A stretch of 64,000 nucleotides of DNA. Origin: Acanthosepion esculentum (taxonomy: Eukaryota > Mollusca > Cephalopoda > Sepiida > Sepiidae). The number at the start of each line of letters is the position of its first letter. The stretch's first letter is position 1. The stretch spans positions 13,310,850-13,374,849 of the forward strand of contig OZ038498.1 in assembly GCA_964036315.1 (NCBI GenBank), read 5' to 3'. A program made the translations under genes and the position numbers. Under the pieces are notes generated by a model. The model was not told the DNA's origin. It saw only the letters and a list, made by a program, of their open reading frames with translations, and ran no database searches. Of the stretch, positions 1-10,820 are shown piece by piece.

Positions 1-450
1 CAGCTTCAGTCACTTTCCCAGTGCTAAATTCCCTCTGCTTTTTCTATAAATACTTTCATGGTAATTGTTCTGATGAACTTTCTTTTAAGGTACCTAGAGT
101 TTATGAATTTAAGCACAGAACTAGATTAGTGGCAAGATCTCATCATTTTACATTTGAAATAATGAGATGTAACTGTAGGTTCTATGCTAACAGTTTCTTT
201 TTTTACACTTCTCGCTTGTGGAATTCTCTTCCAGTTTCTTGCTTTCCAATCAACTTTGATCTTCAAAAATTTAAATGCAATGTCAATTGTCATCATCTGT
301 TTTCTTAATTTCTGTTCTTTTATTGTTCTAGCTCTTTAATAATGTTTTCCTTTTCCTTTTTCTTATATTTGTTCACACTCAGTAAGCTCCTATGTCTTAG
401 ATGTTGCCTTGCTTGGGATGAAAGGACTTAAAAAAAAAAAAAAAAAAAAA
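1..450 (+). mobile_element. jockey/CR1-like non-LTR retrotransposon, 3' end (copy 1)
   Basis: This is the last part of a reverse-transcriptase reading frame plus 3' UTR and poly-A. The frame at 21-308 carries the post-RT C-terminal signature of this family: a FYKYFHGNCSDEL block, a basic stretch, then SRLWNSLPVSCFP and FDLQKFKCNVN. It is followed by a short T-rich UTR with a CTTGGGATGAAAGGACTTAA end and an A-run at 430-450. The same C-terminal layout and 3' end recur at 2,881-3,312 and, inverted, at 34,606-34,994, so all three are one subfamily. The catalytic core lies left of the window. It is a non-functional fragment, because the upstream part is missing and there are stops. Confidence 0.8.
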
Positions 451-544
451 TCTAAATTTTACTACACTGTTTTATTTTATTTATTTTTTAAGTATTCACT
501 TAAATTTTTGCCTTTTTTGTTTTTAAATGAGACCTGTAAATTTA

Positions 545-1017
545 AAAGTTCTGCAGTGTGGAATTGTTCCTCTTCAAACATTCTCCAGACATCCTAGCTC
601 TTTGGAAAACTAATCTTAATTCTTCAATCCCCTCCTCTCAATTCCTGGCTATCTTCCTCTCCTTGTCAAGGACTCTTGTGTCCACATGCACACTTCCCTT
701 CTTGATCTCTTCTTTACTTCTACCACTGATTTATGTTGTGCCCTGCAGCTCTACCCTAAAGTCGTCCTAAAGAAATGTTCTCCTGAACTGGTGCCATTGA
801 TCTCCAAACACTACTACAATTGCCTTGCTGCTTCCTGCTTGTGTCTGACCCCATCAAATAAGTGCCCTATTAGCCTCTTAACTACTTTTTGGCAAAGTAT
901 TCGAGGCTGTAATTAATGCTGAAGTGGGTAAGCATCTTACTTCTCTTGACCTCCTCTTGGACAAATAATATGACTTCATTTTGCCAAGCCTACTGTTAAT
1001 GTGTTAACAGCCATCAC

Positions 1018-1018
<1 letters not shown>
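545..1018 (+). pseudogene. Non-LTR reverse transcriptase, 5' part of copy 2
   Basis: In shifting frames this stretch reads as the N-terminal RT region. It includes a block like PELVPLISKHYYNCLAASC, then ISLLTTFWQSIRGCN (equivalent to the RPISLLP..SKVFEAVIN motif), then HLTSLDLLLDKYDF and LLMC. The reading breaks at the TA microsatellite at about 1,019 and resumes at about 2,100 with the next RT motif (ISKAFNRV). A mariner and its flanking microsatellites therefore split one RT gene. Several frameshifts and stops show that it is dead. The 5' limit is uncertain, and I see no ORF1 or endonuclease domain. Confidence 0.7.

Positions 1019-1082
<64 letters not shown>
1019..1082. repeat. (TA)n(CA)n microsatellite
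   Basis: About 15 TA units run directly into about 16 CA units. It abuts the left end of the mariner remnant and interrupts the RT relic. Confidence 0.95.
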
Positions 1083-1083
<1 letters not shown>

Positions 1084-1085
<2 letters not shown>

Positions 1086-1789
1086 AGGGGGACCCAAAAG
1101 TAACCAGAATCGTCTTCTGTGTGACAAGCCCTTAGTAGTTCACTGGTGACGAAAGCTGGTGCTATGACTACGACCCGGGAATGATGCACTACTCAAGTCA
1201 GTGGAAGCATCCAACGTCACCACGACCCAAAAAAGCACATCAAGTTAAGTCCAATGTGAAGACAATGCTGATTTGTTTCTTTGATGTGAACGGAATTCTC
1301 CACAAAGAATTTGTTCCTCCTGGTCAAACTGTTAACCAGGTTTTTTGGAATTTCTGAAGCGTTTGTGAGATAAGGTGAGACGAAAACGTCCTGACTTGTG
1401 GCAAAGTGGAGGGTGGTAATTGTATCACGACAATGCGCCAGTCAGTGCACACCGCCTTGAGTGTGAGACAGTTTCTGACCCAGAATGGCATGACTCCACT
1501 TCCTCACCCTCCTTTTCACCCGATCTCACCTCCTGCGACTATTTTTTGTTCCCCGGATGAAGAAAGTCCTCAAAGGAAAACGTTTTGCAGATACGGAAGA
1601 GGTTAAGAAGAAAACGACAGAGTCATTAAAAAAACAAGAGTTCCAGGACTGCTTTAAACAATGGAAAACACGTCTGGACCGGTGCATTGCAGCAAATGGA
1701 GAATAATTTGAAGGTGATAAGAATATAAACATGCAACAATGAATGAATAAAATTATATGACACAATTCAGGTTACTTTTGGGTCCACAC
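1084..1789 (+). mobile_element. mariner-type DNA transposon remnant with terminal inverted repeats
   Basis: The ends are inverted copies of GGACCCAAAAGTAACC (1,090-1,105 and 1,770-1,785), and flanking TA is available on both sides. Between them lies a broken mariner transposase. Across three frames one can read a NVKTMLICFFDVNGILHKEF block, then RPDLW, a disrupted HDNAP block, a SPDL/CDYFLFP-type block at about 1,520-1,560, and a C-terminal block containing CFKQWKTR. These are the order and spacing of the Mos1-like catalytic domain. The total length of about 0.7 kb means the N-terminal helix-turn-helix part is deleted, and frameshifts and stops abolish function. It sits inside the jockey/CR1-like RT copy. 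Confidence 0.85.
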
Positions 1790-1796
1790 TCGTATA

Positions 1797-2021
1797 TACA
1801 TACATATAAATATTATATTATATATATATATATATATATTATATTATATATATATATTATATTATATATATATATAATATTATATATATATATATATATA
1901 TAATATTATATATATATATATATATAATATTATATATATATATATTATATATATATATTATATTATATATATATATTATATTATATATATATATATATAA
2001 TATTATATTATATATATATAT

Positions 2022-2086
<65 letters not shown>

Positions 2087-2091
2087 ATATA
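1797..2091. repeat. (TA)n / TATTATATTA AT-rich satellite
   Basis: About 295 bp of TA repeats are broken by regular TATTATAT insertions. Open frames across it (IYIYIY peptides) are artefacts. It separates the mariner from the resumed RT coding sequence. Confidence 0.95.
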
Positions 2092-2092
2092 T

Positions 2093-3312
2093 CTGAAACT
2101 TGAGCTGGGGCTCTAGATATCAAAGGCATTCAACAGGGTTTGACATGCTGGCCTTCTACACATGCTCCAAGGCTATGGAATTACAGGAAAAATGTTTGCT
2201 TTAATCCAATTATTCCTAGTAAATCATGAAATGAAGTTCATTTTGAACAGGCTCTCTACCATATCCTTTCTCACAAAGGCAGGTTTCCCCCCAAGGTTCT
2301 ATCCCAAGTTTTACGCTATTTCAGATGTTCATCAATTATCTCCTTGATGTCACCAGTTCCCAGGTAGGTATTTATGCAGATGACACTATAATTTACTCCT
2401 GCCCCAATAGCAAACCCAACAGATCTGACAAAGTAAACCTAGCAACTGCTCTTGAAAAGTGCTTCAATCAGTGGTTAACTGGGGCAAGAAATGGCTTGGA
2501 AATTTTAATGCCTCCAAAACAAAACTGCTTTCATTTAACCACCATAAAGAACCTTTTGTGTCTGCCATCAGCATGGTTGATGCTAGACTCCAGGAGAGCA
2601 ACACACTCTGCCTTCTTGGCCACATGTTCTCCACTGACATGAAGTGGAGCGACTACATCAAATCAATAGCTGCATCTACTGCAAGGAAAGTTGGATCACT
2701 GTGTTGTGCCAGAAGGTTTTTCTTGTCTGAATCCATCTTGCACATTTACAAATCTACCATTCGTCTGTGCATTGAATACTGTTGCCATATCTGGTCTGGT
2801 GCCCCTGCTGTACATCTAGAGATTCTCGACAAAATCCAAAGAAGGATCTGTAATGTAATTGATCCTGACCAGACATCTTGACTTTCTCATCAACATGACA
2901 TGGTTTCCTTCTGTCTTTTCTACAAATATTTTAATGGCAACTGCTTTGACAAGCTTTTCTCCCACCTGGTGCCCACTTATATGAATTTAGGCGTGCTACT
3001 AGATTGGCATCTATGTCCCACCCTTTTACTATTGAAATAGCTAAATGCAAACGCCACTTCTACTCCAACTGTTTCTTTTCTCGCACATCCCACCTGTGAA
3101 ACTGCCTTCCATTTACTTGCTTCCCTGATAACTACAATCTTTAAAAATTTAAATGCAACATCAATCACCATCTTCTATCTTCTTGAATCCCATTCATCTT
3201 TTGTCCTTTCGTCAATCCTCCCTATTCTCAGTCTTCTACTTCACTCCTTGTAACCCCTTGCGCACTAGTGGCATTTCCATTTTGCTAGGGGTGAAATGAT
3301 TAAAAAAAACAA
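2093..3312 (+). pseudogene. Non-LTR reverse transcriptase, 3' part of copy 2
   Basis: Continuation of the interrupted RT. The order is the ISKAFNRV motif (about 2,116), a LLHMLQGYGITGKMF block, the catalytic YADD motif at 2,373-2,384 (context VGIYADDTIIYS), then the thumb/C-terminal region at 2,459-2,881. That region is open for 140 codons and contains NASKTKLLSF, SESILHIYKSTIR and CIEYCCHIWSGAP. Next come the C-terminal blocks FYKYFNGNCFDKLFSHLVP and a degenerate RLWNSLP, then a UTR ending CTTGCGCACTAGTGG and a short A-run. YADD is kept, but frame changes at about 2,330-2,460 and stops after 2,880 show it is inactive. The RT class is established knowledge; the jockey/CR1 placement is inferred. 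Confidence 0.85.
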
Positions 3313-3901
3313 ACCTTGAATGAAAGCTCAACCAAAGTGGAGTGGCGATAATGTCAAACATGACAGCCATAGGACTTTATAATTTCTCATACTTCGGTTA
3401 AAAGAAAAAGAATTCCCACCATTGCTAAAAGCTATTTTTTTTAAATTGACAATACAAATGACCAATTTAAAAGTGAAATAGGCTAAATAAACAAAAGTAA
3501 AACTAATCCTTTTGTTAATTAGAATCTTAACAATTTTCACACATGAAAAAGACAATTCTTGAAAGGAAAAGGTTATAGAAAAGTTATTGTTAATAAAAAA
3601 AAAAAATTGATGGTGGTACTGATTAAAAGAAGTTAATTCAGGAGTCATACAAGTGTTGTACAACCAAAGTTTATTCCTTAGGTTTTATTCAACAAAGAAC
3701 ATAACAACATACCGGACAAAATACATGCCTCCTATTTATTGCTAGAAATTCTATAACAGATACAAGTGGCACAATAAGACACTATTGGGCAGAGCAAGTT
3801 TTCAGCCTCAAAACATTATTTTTCCACATAATCAGCAAAATCACTATTTCAACTCTGATGCTCATTATAGTCACACACCAAATAACTAAAAGTGCCATTA
3901 T
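3313..3901. other. Non-coding, no feature recognised
   Basis: AT-rich sequence with no TE ends, splice-bounded exon or RNA gene that I can support. The open frame on the minus strand at 3,328-3,663 has no recognisable motif. Confidence 0.5.
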
Positions 3902-4009
3902 AATATTGAAGAATACATAATAAATAATGATATTGAAGAATACATAATAAATAATGATATTGAAGAATACATAATAAATAATGATATTGAAGAATACATA
4001 ATAAATAAT
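3902..4009. repeat. 27-bp minisatellite, four copies
   Basis: Four consecutive near-identical units of the form GATATTGAAGAATACATAAT plus AAATAAT, with period 27. Because 27 is a multiple of 3, the minus strand shows a periodic YVFFNIIIY frame, which is an artefact. Confidence 0.95.
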
Positions 4010-4142
4010 AAACAAAATTACCATACGCTCTTAAATAAAATTATCAGCATGAAATTAATAAAGAATATAAAATCCCAACTTCTATAAATCTATGAGAACT
4101 TTAGACGCTATATGTAGAGTGTATTGAATCACACACTCACCA

Positions 4143-4388
4143 TACTGAAATAGCAATGAGGCGATTCAAATCCCAAAATCATTAGTGATGTAATTTCAGG
4201 GACTGTAAATCAGTCTTTCAAGTTCAATATCAGATCTTCATTCACCACGTAACATTCTTTTATTGCAGTAAGAAAAGTTATGTTTTGTCAAGACTGGTAG
4301 GGAAGTGCAAATAATTATCATATTTCAAGACCTGCTGAAGTCAACCTGATCTTGATTCTGACTTTCAACAGAAAGCACAGACATCACA
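4143..4388 (-). mobile_element. Solo LTR of the gypsy family seen at 21-23.5 kb
   Basis: Read on the minus strand it begins TGTGATGTCTGTGCTTTCTG and matches the 5' LTR at 20,957 (TGTGTTCTCTGTGCTATCTA). It shares GTCAGAATCAAGATC, TCTTGAAATATGATAATT and GCACTTCCCTACCAGTCT, and finishes with a diverged TGATTTTGGGATTTGAAT...GCTATTTCAGTA end. The middle is shorter, about 246 bp against about 329 bp. No internal gypsy sequence lies next to it, so it is a solo LTR from LTR-LTR recombination or a truncated copy. Confidence 0.75.
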
Positions 4389-6797
4389 TTCTTTTTAGAG
4401 TTAAAACTTGATTTACTACTCCACTGCTGGTGTTGCTGCATAGTAGGTTTTAAAAGCTGGAGCTGCTAGCCCTACACTCCAAAATTAACATTAGTAAAAG
4501 AGTAAGTTCACCAAACATGACTAAAATCATAATTGCCATGTGTTAAGTCATTTATCTATACAGACACAGATTGGTATCATGGAACTTGGTCAACAGGACA
4601 ATGGGTATCAGTTCATGTGAGGAATCCATGATTCACTCACATAAGTAAAAGATTCAGCTTCATTCTTCACTGTGCTTTGCTCAGACTCCTCATCATGACT
4701 GATCATGAGGTGTTGTCTGATGCATTCAGATTGTCAGGTATTAAGGTATTAAGTCAAAGTACTGAATTTCAAACAGGCTATTATTTTAAGTTGAAGCTAA
4801 ATCTTGGAGTGCCACTACTGTTTTCTTGACATTACAAAGATGATTACAGGCATGAAGAATTTGCTATAAGAAATTCTATTTCTTTAACAAATGGGTCATA
4901 CTTTGACTGCCTATGAAAGGACAGTCACAATGGAATATAGTATTCACCAATCAGGATTGATTAATTACTCATTAAAATGGAGTAGCATTAGTAGAAATCA
5001 ACAAGAGTGCATATTAAATGCAAATTGCAGGACAAGCTTTCAGAGAATTATAAAAAAGCATTGTGATTTTAATGTAATAATTACTGCCTGCCTAATTCCA
5101 TTATGAGACAGCTATACAAACTGTTTCTTATATCCAATGATATAGATGAAGAATGTCTGCCCAAAGGTATGAATGCAAACAGGCCAAAAATCACAAATAA
5201 ATGAAGCATTGGATCACTGTTCCAAATGTCACATTTAAACAAGAAAATGCGAAAAGGAAAGTGAAGAGCTTGTCTATTAGAATAAATATCAATTGGCTGA
5301 AACTGGTGACAATGGGCCTTTAAAATTAAATCAGTCTCTCAAACAGTAGAATTCTCTTGATGAAACATGATACACTGGGTCAATGAAACTGTGGTTGACA
5401 CTCAGTATAAATGGGACATGAAGCAGAAACTCTTTTGACATTCTCAACTGAGAAATACCTTAATCAAGTTTTGTATTTTCTTGTTTTCTATTATAACAAC
5501 ATTCTTCTAATGTTTTGATGATTTAATCAAACCTGCAGGGTTTCTCAAGGATAGATTTGTGTAAATATCCCATCTGAACATCCTTTTTAGCCATTTTACT
5601 ATGCTATATACTTCTATGGAGTTAATAATAAAAACAAACAGATGAGGAATTTAACAAATAGTTGATAATTTTTAAGCTAAGAAGGCAAAGACAAAGCACA
5701 TAAAAGAGAAGCACAAATTATTGCTTATTTACAGACCCACTTACTTCTCTAATTAGTTGTTTAAATGTATATTTTATGAATTCAACCCCGATTCACTTGG
5801 TGTTTACATTGATATATATTTGATAGAGTGAGTTTCTGCAATTTATGCACACTTTCTACAAAAAAGCATTTCTGATGATAAAACAGCCAAAATGTAAACA
5901 ACAGTCTAAATGAATTTGTATAAACAAAAATAAAAAGAATTCGAATTAAAATAAGGCATTTGTGCTTTCCTTTAAAACCTTTCTCTCTCTCTTTCTCTAT
6001 ATACTTCTCTCCCAACTAACAAGAAAGCAAACCTCAAATAAAAAGAGGAAGAAAGAAAGACTGAACCTGTTTAAGAAACAGTAAAAGTTTGCACGACCAG
6101 AGCTTACTTATTTAGGACTATAAATCTACCAAAATAATTTCCACCATATATAAAAAAAAAAGAAAAAAAAAAGGGAAAAACAAAGGAATTCCAGAAAATA
6201 AAATAATTTGGGCCAATCAAAAAAAAAAAAAAAAAAAAAAAAAAAGATCACAAAGAGACTTTTGATGTTAGCCAAAATGAAGGTATGTGCCAGAGTCTAG
6301 GAGCCTGGTCAAAAGGATATAAGCTGACAGATCGGATCTGGGTGATACCACAAAACAAGAGACACAAGAGAAACCAACCATACATGAAGTAGTAAAGTGG
6401 TCATCTGCTAATGATATTTCTACTCATCTTAGATTGACCTATTCCTAAGATGAGTACTACTACCAGTAAGGTCCGACTTCAAAACTACCGACTACTGAGC
6501 TAAAACAGACTCTCTCCAGATTGCTACCAATATCCACCTTATAAAATCAACATTTTGCTACACCAAATATAAAAAAACTCACTCTAATCTAAATCAAATA
6601 AAAATGTATTATTTATTTTATACTTTTAAGATCCAGTCCTTTTAGTTCCAAAATTCCAATAAAACACCAAGAATATCTGGCAAAATATTCACAAATTAAT
6701 GTACAATGAAAACGGCTGATGATTGCATATATTTTTTTTATTCCTCCATATATCAGTTGTACACACCTCTCTCAAAAGATTTGCATATTACTTTGAC

Positions 6798-6800
<3 letters not shown>
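4389..6800. other. Non-coding AT-rich stretch
   Basis: No transposon ends or supported exons are visible. There are A-rich runs at about 6,150-6,180 and a 26-bp poly-A near 6,220-6,245. The poly-A could be the tail of an unrecognised retrocopy, but no element body is visible upstream. Confidence 0.5.
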
Positions 6801-6895
<95 letters not shown>

Positions 6896-6906
6896 TATAT
6901 ATATAT
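6801..6906. repeat. (TA)n(GATA)n(TA)n microsatellite
   Basis: About 20 TA units are followed by about 13 GATA units and a further short TA run. Confidence 0.95.
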
Positions 6907-6959
6907 TTAAAGATATTTTTGAAGGTACAAAATTTTATCACAGGAATAAACGTATGAAG

Positions 6960-7830
6960 TTTGATATTACTAGACATATTAAAAACGGGCGAAGAAACCG
7001 GTTTCACTCCCGCTCATCAGGCTTACAACGGGAGATTTAATTTAAATTAAAAACACAGAAAATGTACAATGAAAAGGAAATGTGGAGGAGGAGGGAAAAA
7101 AAAATATGAGCAAAAGGAGCTAGAGGCAAATGACAGCGAGCCCCAACAAACACTCACGTTGTTTACACAAGGAAGGCTTGCGGGACCCGATGTAAAGTGC
7201 CTCCAGCAACTTAAGGTGAAATTACGAGTGTGACCGGGACAACACGGTGAACCAGCCAACACTAAAATTAGCTGTACAAAATCTGCTCTTTAATAAGTGC
7301 TCACATGTGGCAGACCCGTAGGTGTTTGGGACGAGTCCATTCAACGGCAAAGTGTGGTTCCTGATTTTGGTAGGAACGTGCTGTTTAATTCTCATGTCCA
7401 AGCATTGTGTCGTCCTTCCTATGTAGTCAGCCCCGCAACTACAACCATATTTATAAATTATAGAATTAATTTGATGAGGAGGGAGGACGTCTTTACACAC
7501 TGGACGAACCATGGGCCAGGTTTGAAAAACTATCCGGACCTCAGCAGAGAAAAAACAGCAACGAACCCTTGATGAAATTTGTCTAACCATACTTTCACAT
7601 TTGGTTCCAATCTAAGGCAATCTTAGATACACCGGGCACTTTTTAACAACACAGAGTTTGGCACTTCTGAACTCCTCAATTTTGTTATGGATGACCGAAT
7701 GAACAGTGTTAGGTGGATAACCTAAACCACATAGGGTATCCTTGACAAAATTGATCTCATCGTCCAAGAAGGACTCTGAACAAATTTTTAGTGCCCTATG
7801 AAGGAGGGTTCTGATAATGAGAATTTTTCA
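6960..7830 (-). mobile_element. Penelope-like retroelement, 3' part with GIY-YIG endonuclease
   Basis: On the minus strand a frame runs from about 7,828 to 7,222 with a single stop (TAG, 7,612-7,614). It begins with a block containing FLDDEINFVKDTLCGLGYPP and CPVYLRLP, then QISSRVR. The 122-residue open part contains a GIY-YIG nuclease core: SIIYKYGCSCGADYIGRTTQ then RIKQHVP. This follows the usual Penelope order, with an RT C-terminus, a linker and a Cys-containing GIY-YIG domain that nicks the target. The 3' tail at 6,990-7,060 carries a small GC-rich inverted motif (CCCG ... CTGATGAGCGGGAGTGAAAC). The RT catalytic part is absent, so the copy is 5'-truncated and inactive. Confidence 0.85.
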
Positions 7831-10199
7831 TAAGTTTATTCTGCATTCTTATTTAAGCATTGCCTTTTTTTTTACTTTAATTTTGTATAGCTGCATCTAA
7901 TAACATAGCACCTGCATGTATAACAATTTCAAGCCAATGAATATGCAAGTAACAATAACTCATGAAGAAAAGTCTTATACAAAAAAAAACTGACAAATAA
8001 CAAAAATGAAAATTTCTAAAAGTTCAAAGTTTGATAAAATAAAAGTTGAATACAAGTAAAAAGATTTAAACTAATTGATCTTAGATCAAATTCTTGATCA
8101 AAGAATTTGCTGTCAATTCAGAGAAAAATTGCATTAATTAAGATAAGATGCCATTTGTATTGAAAATTGACATAAAAATTATCTAAATAAATGTTTTAAT
8201 AGAACTAAAAGGAGTTATTTAAAAATTATCAACATGAAATATTCTAGAATATGACATCATATACAACTCTTAAATATGCTTAGAGACAGAAAAGAAAAAG
8301 TATGATGGAAATGACCAGCAGAAAAATAAGTGAAACACAATCAGTTTGCCACATAAAACAAATTCCAGATAAATTCCTGCAAAACACAAAGAAAATAAGA
8401 AGCCGAGAAGGAAAAATTTGAAAAAAAAATTGCAGTTCTTCAGACAAAAATGAAATGAATAAACAGTCTGTGTATACAAGTAAAAGCATTTAAAATTAAA
8501 ATAAAATTCAAATTGGAAACAAGTCTGGCAAAATTATTGATGGGAGAAGAGGCGATGGTAAAATGGAAGACATTTTTTTGCCTAGCTCATTCTTTTTGTG
8601 AACAGCTGTTTCAACTCTTTCACCCTCTCTCCTGACTTTCATATTCTTCCATTTTCTTTTAAATCTTTTCTAATTTCTTCAATTTTATTTCCCTCCATTT
8701 CCTATTTCTCTATCCACCTCATTTTCTTTTTAAACATTCTCTTCCGTCTTTTTTTTCTTCTACTTCTTTACTAATGCTATTTATTACAGACAGAGAGGCA
8801 AATGTGATGCATCATGAAACAGACGTAAATGAACTCATCCGATCACCACCCCCTCACACATGCAATATATGCCCCATCCTTACTCTTCCTCCTATACTAA
8901 ATTCTTTGAACCCCCATCCACTAGGCACAAACAACTATGCCTTTCTAAAACACAGTTGAAGCAGTTCATTCATTATGTGATTCAGCTGCTACCAAAAAGG
9001 ATTTCTTCCTTCAAGAGGGAAGGAAAAGACTGAGGGGACATGCTCATTCTCTCCCTCCCCCTTCCTTTCTCTTCCTGGTTGTCAAATGTGCACAGTATAA
9101 AGGGACAATAGAAAACAGATTTGCTGATCGATATAATTTTTGGAAAAGCAGGACAGTCAAATAGACCCCAAAGACAGAGACTCTGTGAAAGAAGAATGTA
9201 ACTTGGAAATATCACTGAAACCAACCTGGAATGTTATTTCATTTCAAAGTTAAATCAGAACAAATAAAGAGCAGACGAAAAAGTGAAGGGAGGGGCGAAA
9301 CAAAGATTAAATTTATATTATATAAATTGTAAATATTTTTCTTATAGGAGATCAAGCTATATAATTTTTTTTTTTTTTTGTCAGTGGACTTTTCCTAAGC
9401 CACATCAATATCAGTAATTCTGAGACAGTGATGATATGATCAGGAGAAACAACCATTTGTACTTATATGATAAAAGGGAGCAAATATGCTGGAAGTTGAG
9501 GCAGAGATGGGTGGGGAAATGTTAAATAGTCTGAGAATTTGAAGAGGAGATGAGCAATGATTAAAATGGTAATTGAATTCATCAAATCACTATTTTGATA
9601 TTAAAAGCCCTTTTATAAAAAGTAAATAAAAATATGTATTTACACTTGCTTAAAATAATAAAAAACTTATTTATAAGTCAGCATTTAATATTTTAAGCAA
9701 GCGTGAATACATATAAAGTTAACTAAAATAATTTACAGGATATGGACAAAAGTCTCTGAATTATTTTAAAATATGGAAGTCAGAGTTAAGGAGAAAAAAA
9801 AAGAAAGAATGAATTATCAAGTTACATATGACTACATCTCATTACTACTGAAAAAAAAAAAAGAAAATTAATCCTTAAGCCACAAAATAAATAAAATAAA
9901 AACTTAGAGAAAGATATTTTTTTCTGTTTAGTGTCTCTTGAATTTATTTTTTTTCATCCTATCTTTAGCTGTAGTAAATATGTATCAGATTAAATAAAAT
10001 TTGACATCAAGCATTCTGAATTATGTTACATTTAAAATCTACTACCTTAAAAGCTGCCCTATTGGGTAGCATTTAAGCTAGTTCTTGTGGAGGGCTCTTG
10101 AATGGGCCTTCATCACAATAGGGAGGGAGAAGTAGATGTGATAGGTAACAATAAACTACAGAACTCAAAATTGATCACTGCATTAAAATTTAAGCTTAC
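7831..10199. other. Non-coding AT-rich stretch
   Basis: No recognisable element. The minus-strand hydrophobic frames near 8,270-8,489 are T-rich antisense artefacts. A poly-T of about 18 bp occurs near 9,366-9,383. Confidence 0.45.
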
Positions 10200-10235
10200 C
10201 TTTTGAAAGTTCAACGATAATTTCTTCTGCTGCCG
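10200..10235 (-). CDS. Candidate 36-bp microexon (phase 1-1)
   Basis: On the minus strand a 36-nt segment is flanked by an AG acceptor (TGTCTTTAAATTAAG) and a strong donor (CAAAAG|GTAAGC). In phase 1 it encodes AAAEEIIVELSK with no stop, while the sequence just upstream has stops in that frame. It retains two CpGs in a CpG-poor region. Start and end phases equal those of the PDZ-LIM exons on the same strand, so it could be a downstream exon of that gene, but about 36 kb separates it from the nearest one. The acceptor's pyrimidine tract is mediocre. This is a candidate only. Confidence 0.35.
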
Positions 10236-10773
10236 CTTAATTTAAAGACAATTTGATGTACGTAGGTTCTTGCTTTCTGTACAAACAACTATTTTTATTA
10301 TTCCCAAGTCATAAAAATTGTTATCATACAAAAAATCTATCACATAAAATCAATTTTAAAAAAAAATGCCTCAAACAATTGCAGTGATGAAAACTTGGGA
10401 ATCCAAGATTTCAGGATTGTGGGTCCAGATCCAGCCCAGAATGTTTTTAATTTGCTCACGGAGTTGGCTTGATTCCAAAACGATATGTTGGGCTATGGCC
10501 TCTAGAAGTTGAAAAAGTGTGACACAGTGGTACACTGACATTCACATTTATTATTTAGAAGAGCTAAACAAGCTTAAACTCATCTAGAGAATAAGTTATG
10601 ACTACTTCAATTAACAGAAAAAGTTTAAATAACAAAATATTAAAATTAAAAATATTAATAAAAATATATAAAAATATGAATACTAAATAAGATGCAATTT
10701 ATACAAAATGTAAAATTAATTTTCTGATTATCAAGCCTAAACATTTTAAAGTATTCTATAGACAGAAATATAA

Positions 10774-10820
<47 letters not shown>

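Noticed and set aside
6990..7030. Hammerhead ribozyme at the Penelope 3' end
   Set aside because: CTGATGA and GAAA are present but the intervening eight bases do not form stem II; recorded only as a degenerate motif.
8270..8489. Two overlapping 69-codon hydrophobic frames on the minus strand
   Set aside because: The antisense of A-rich DNA reads as Phe/Leu; no start context, homologue or splice context.
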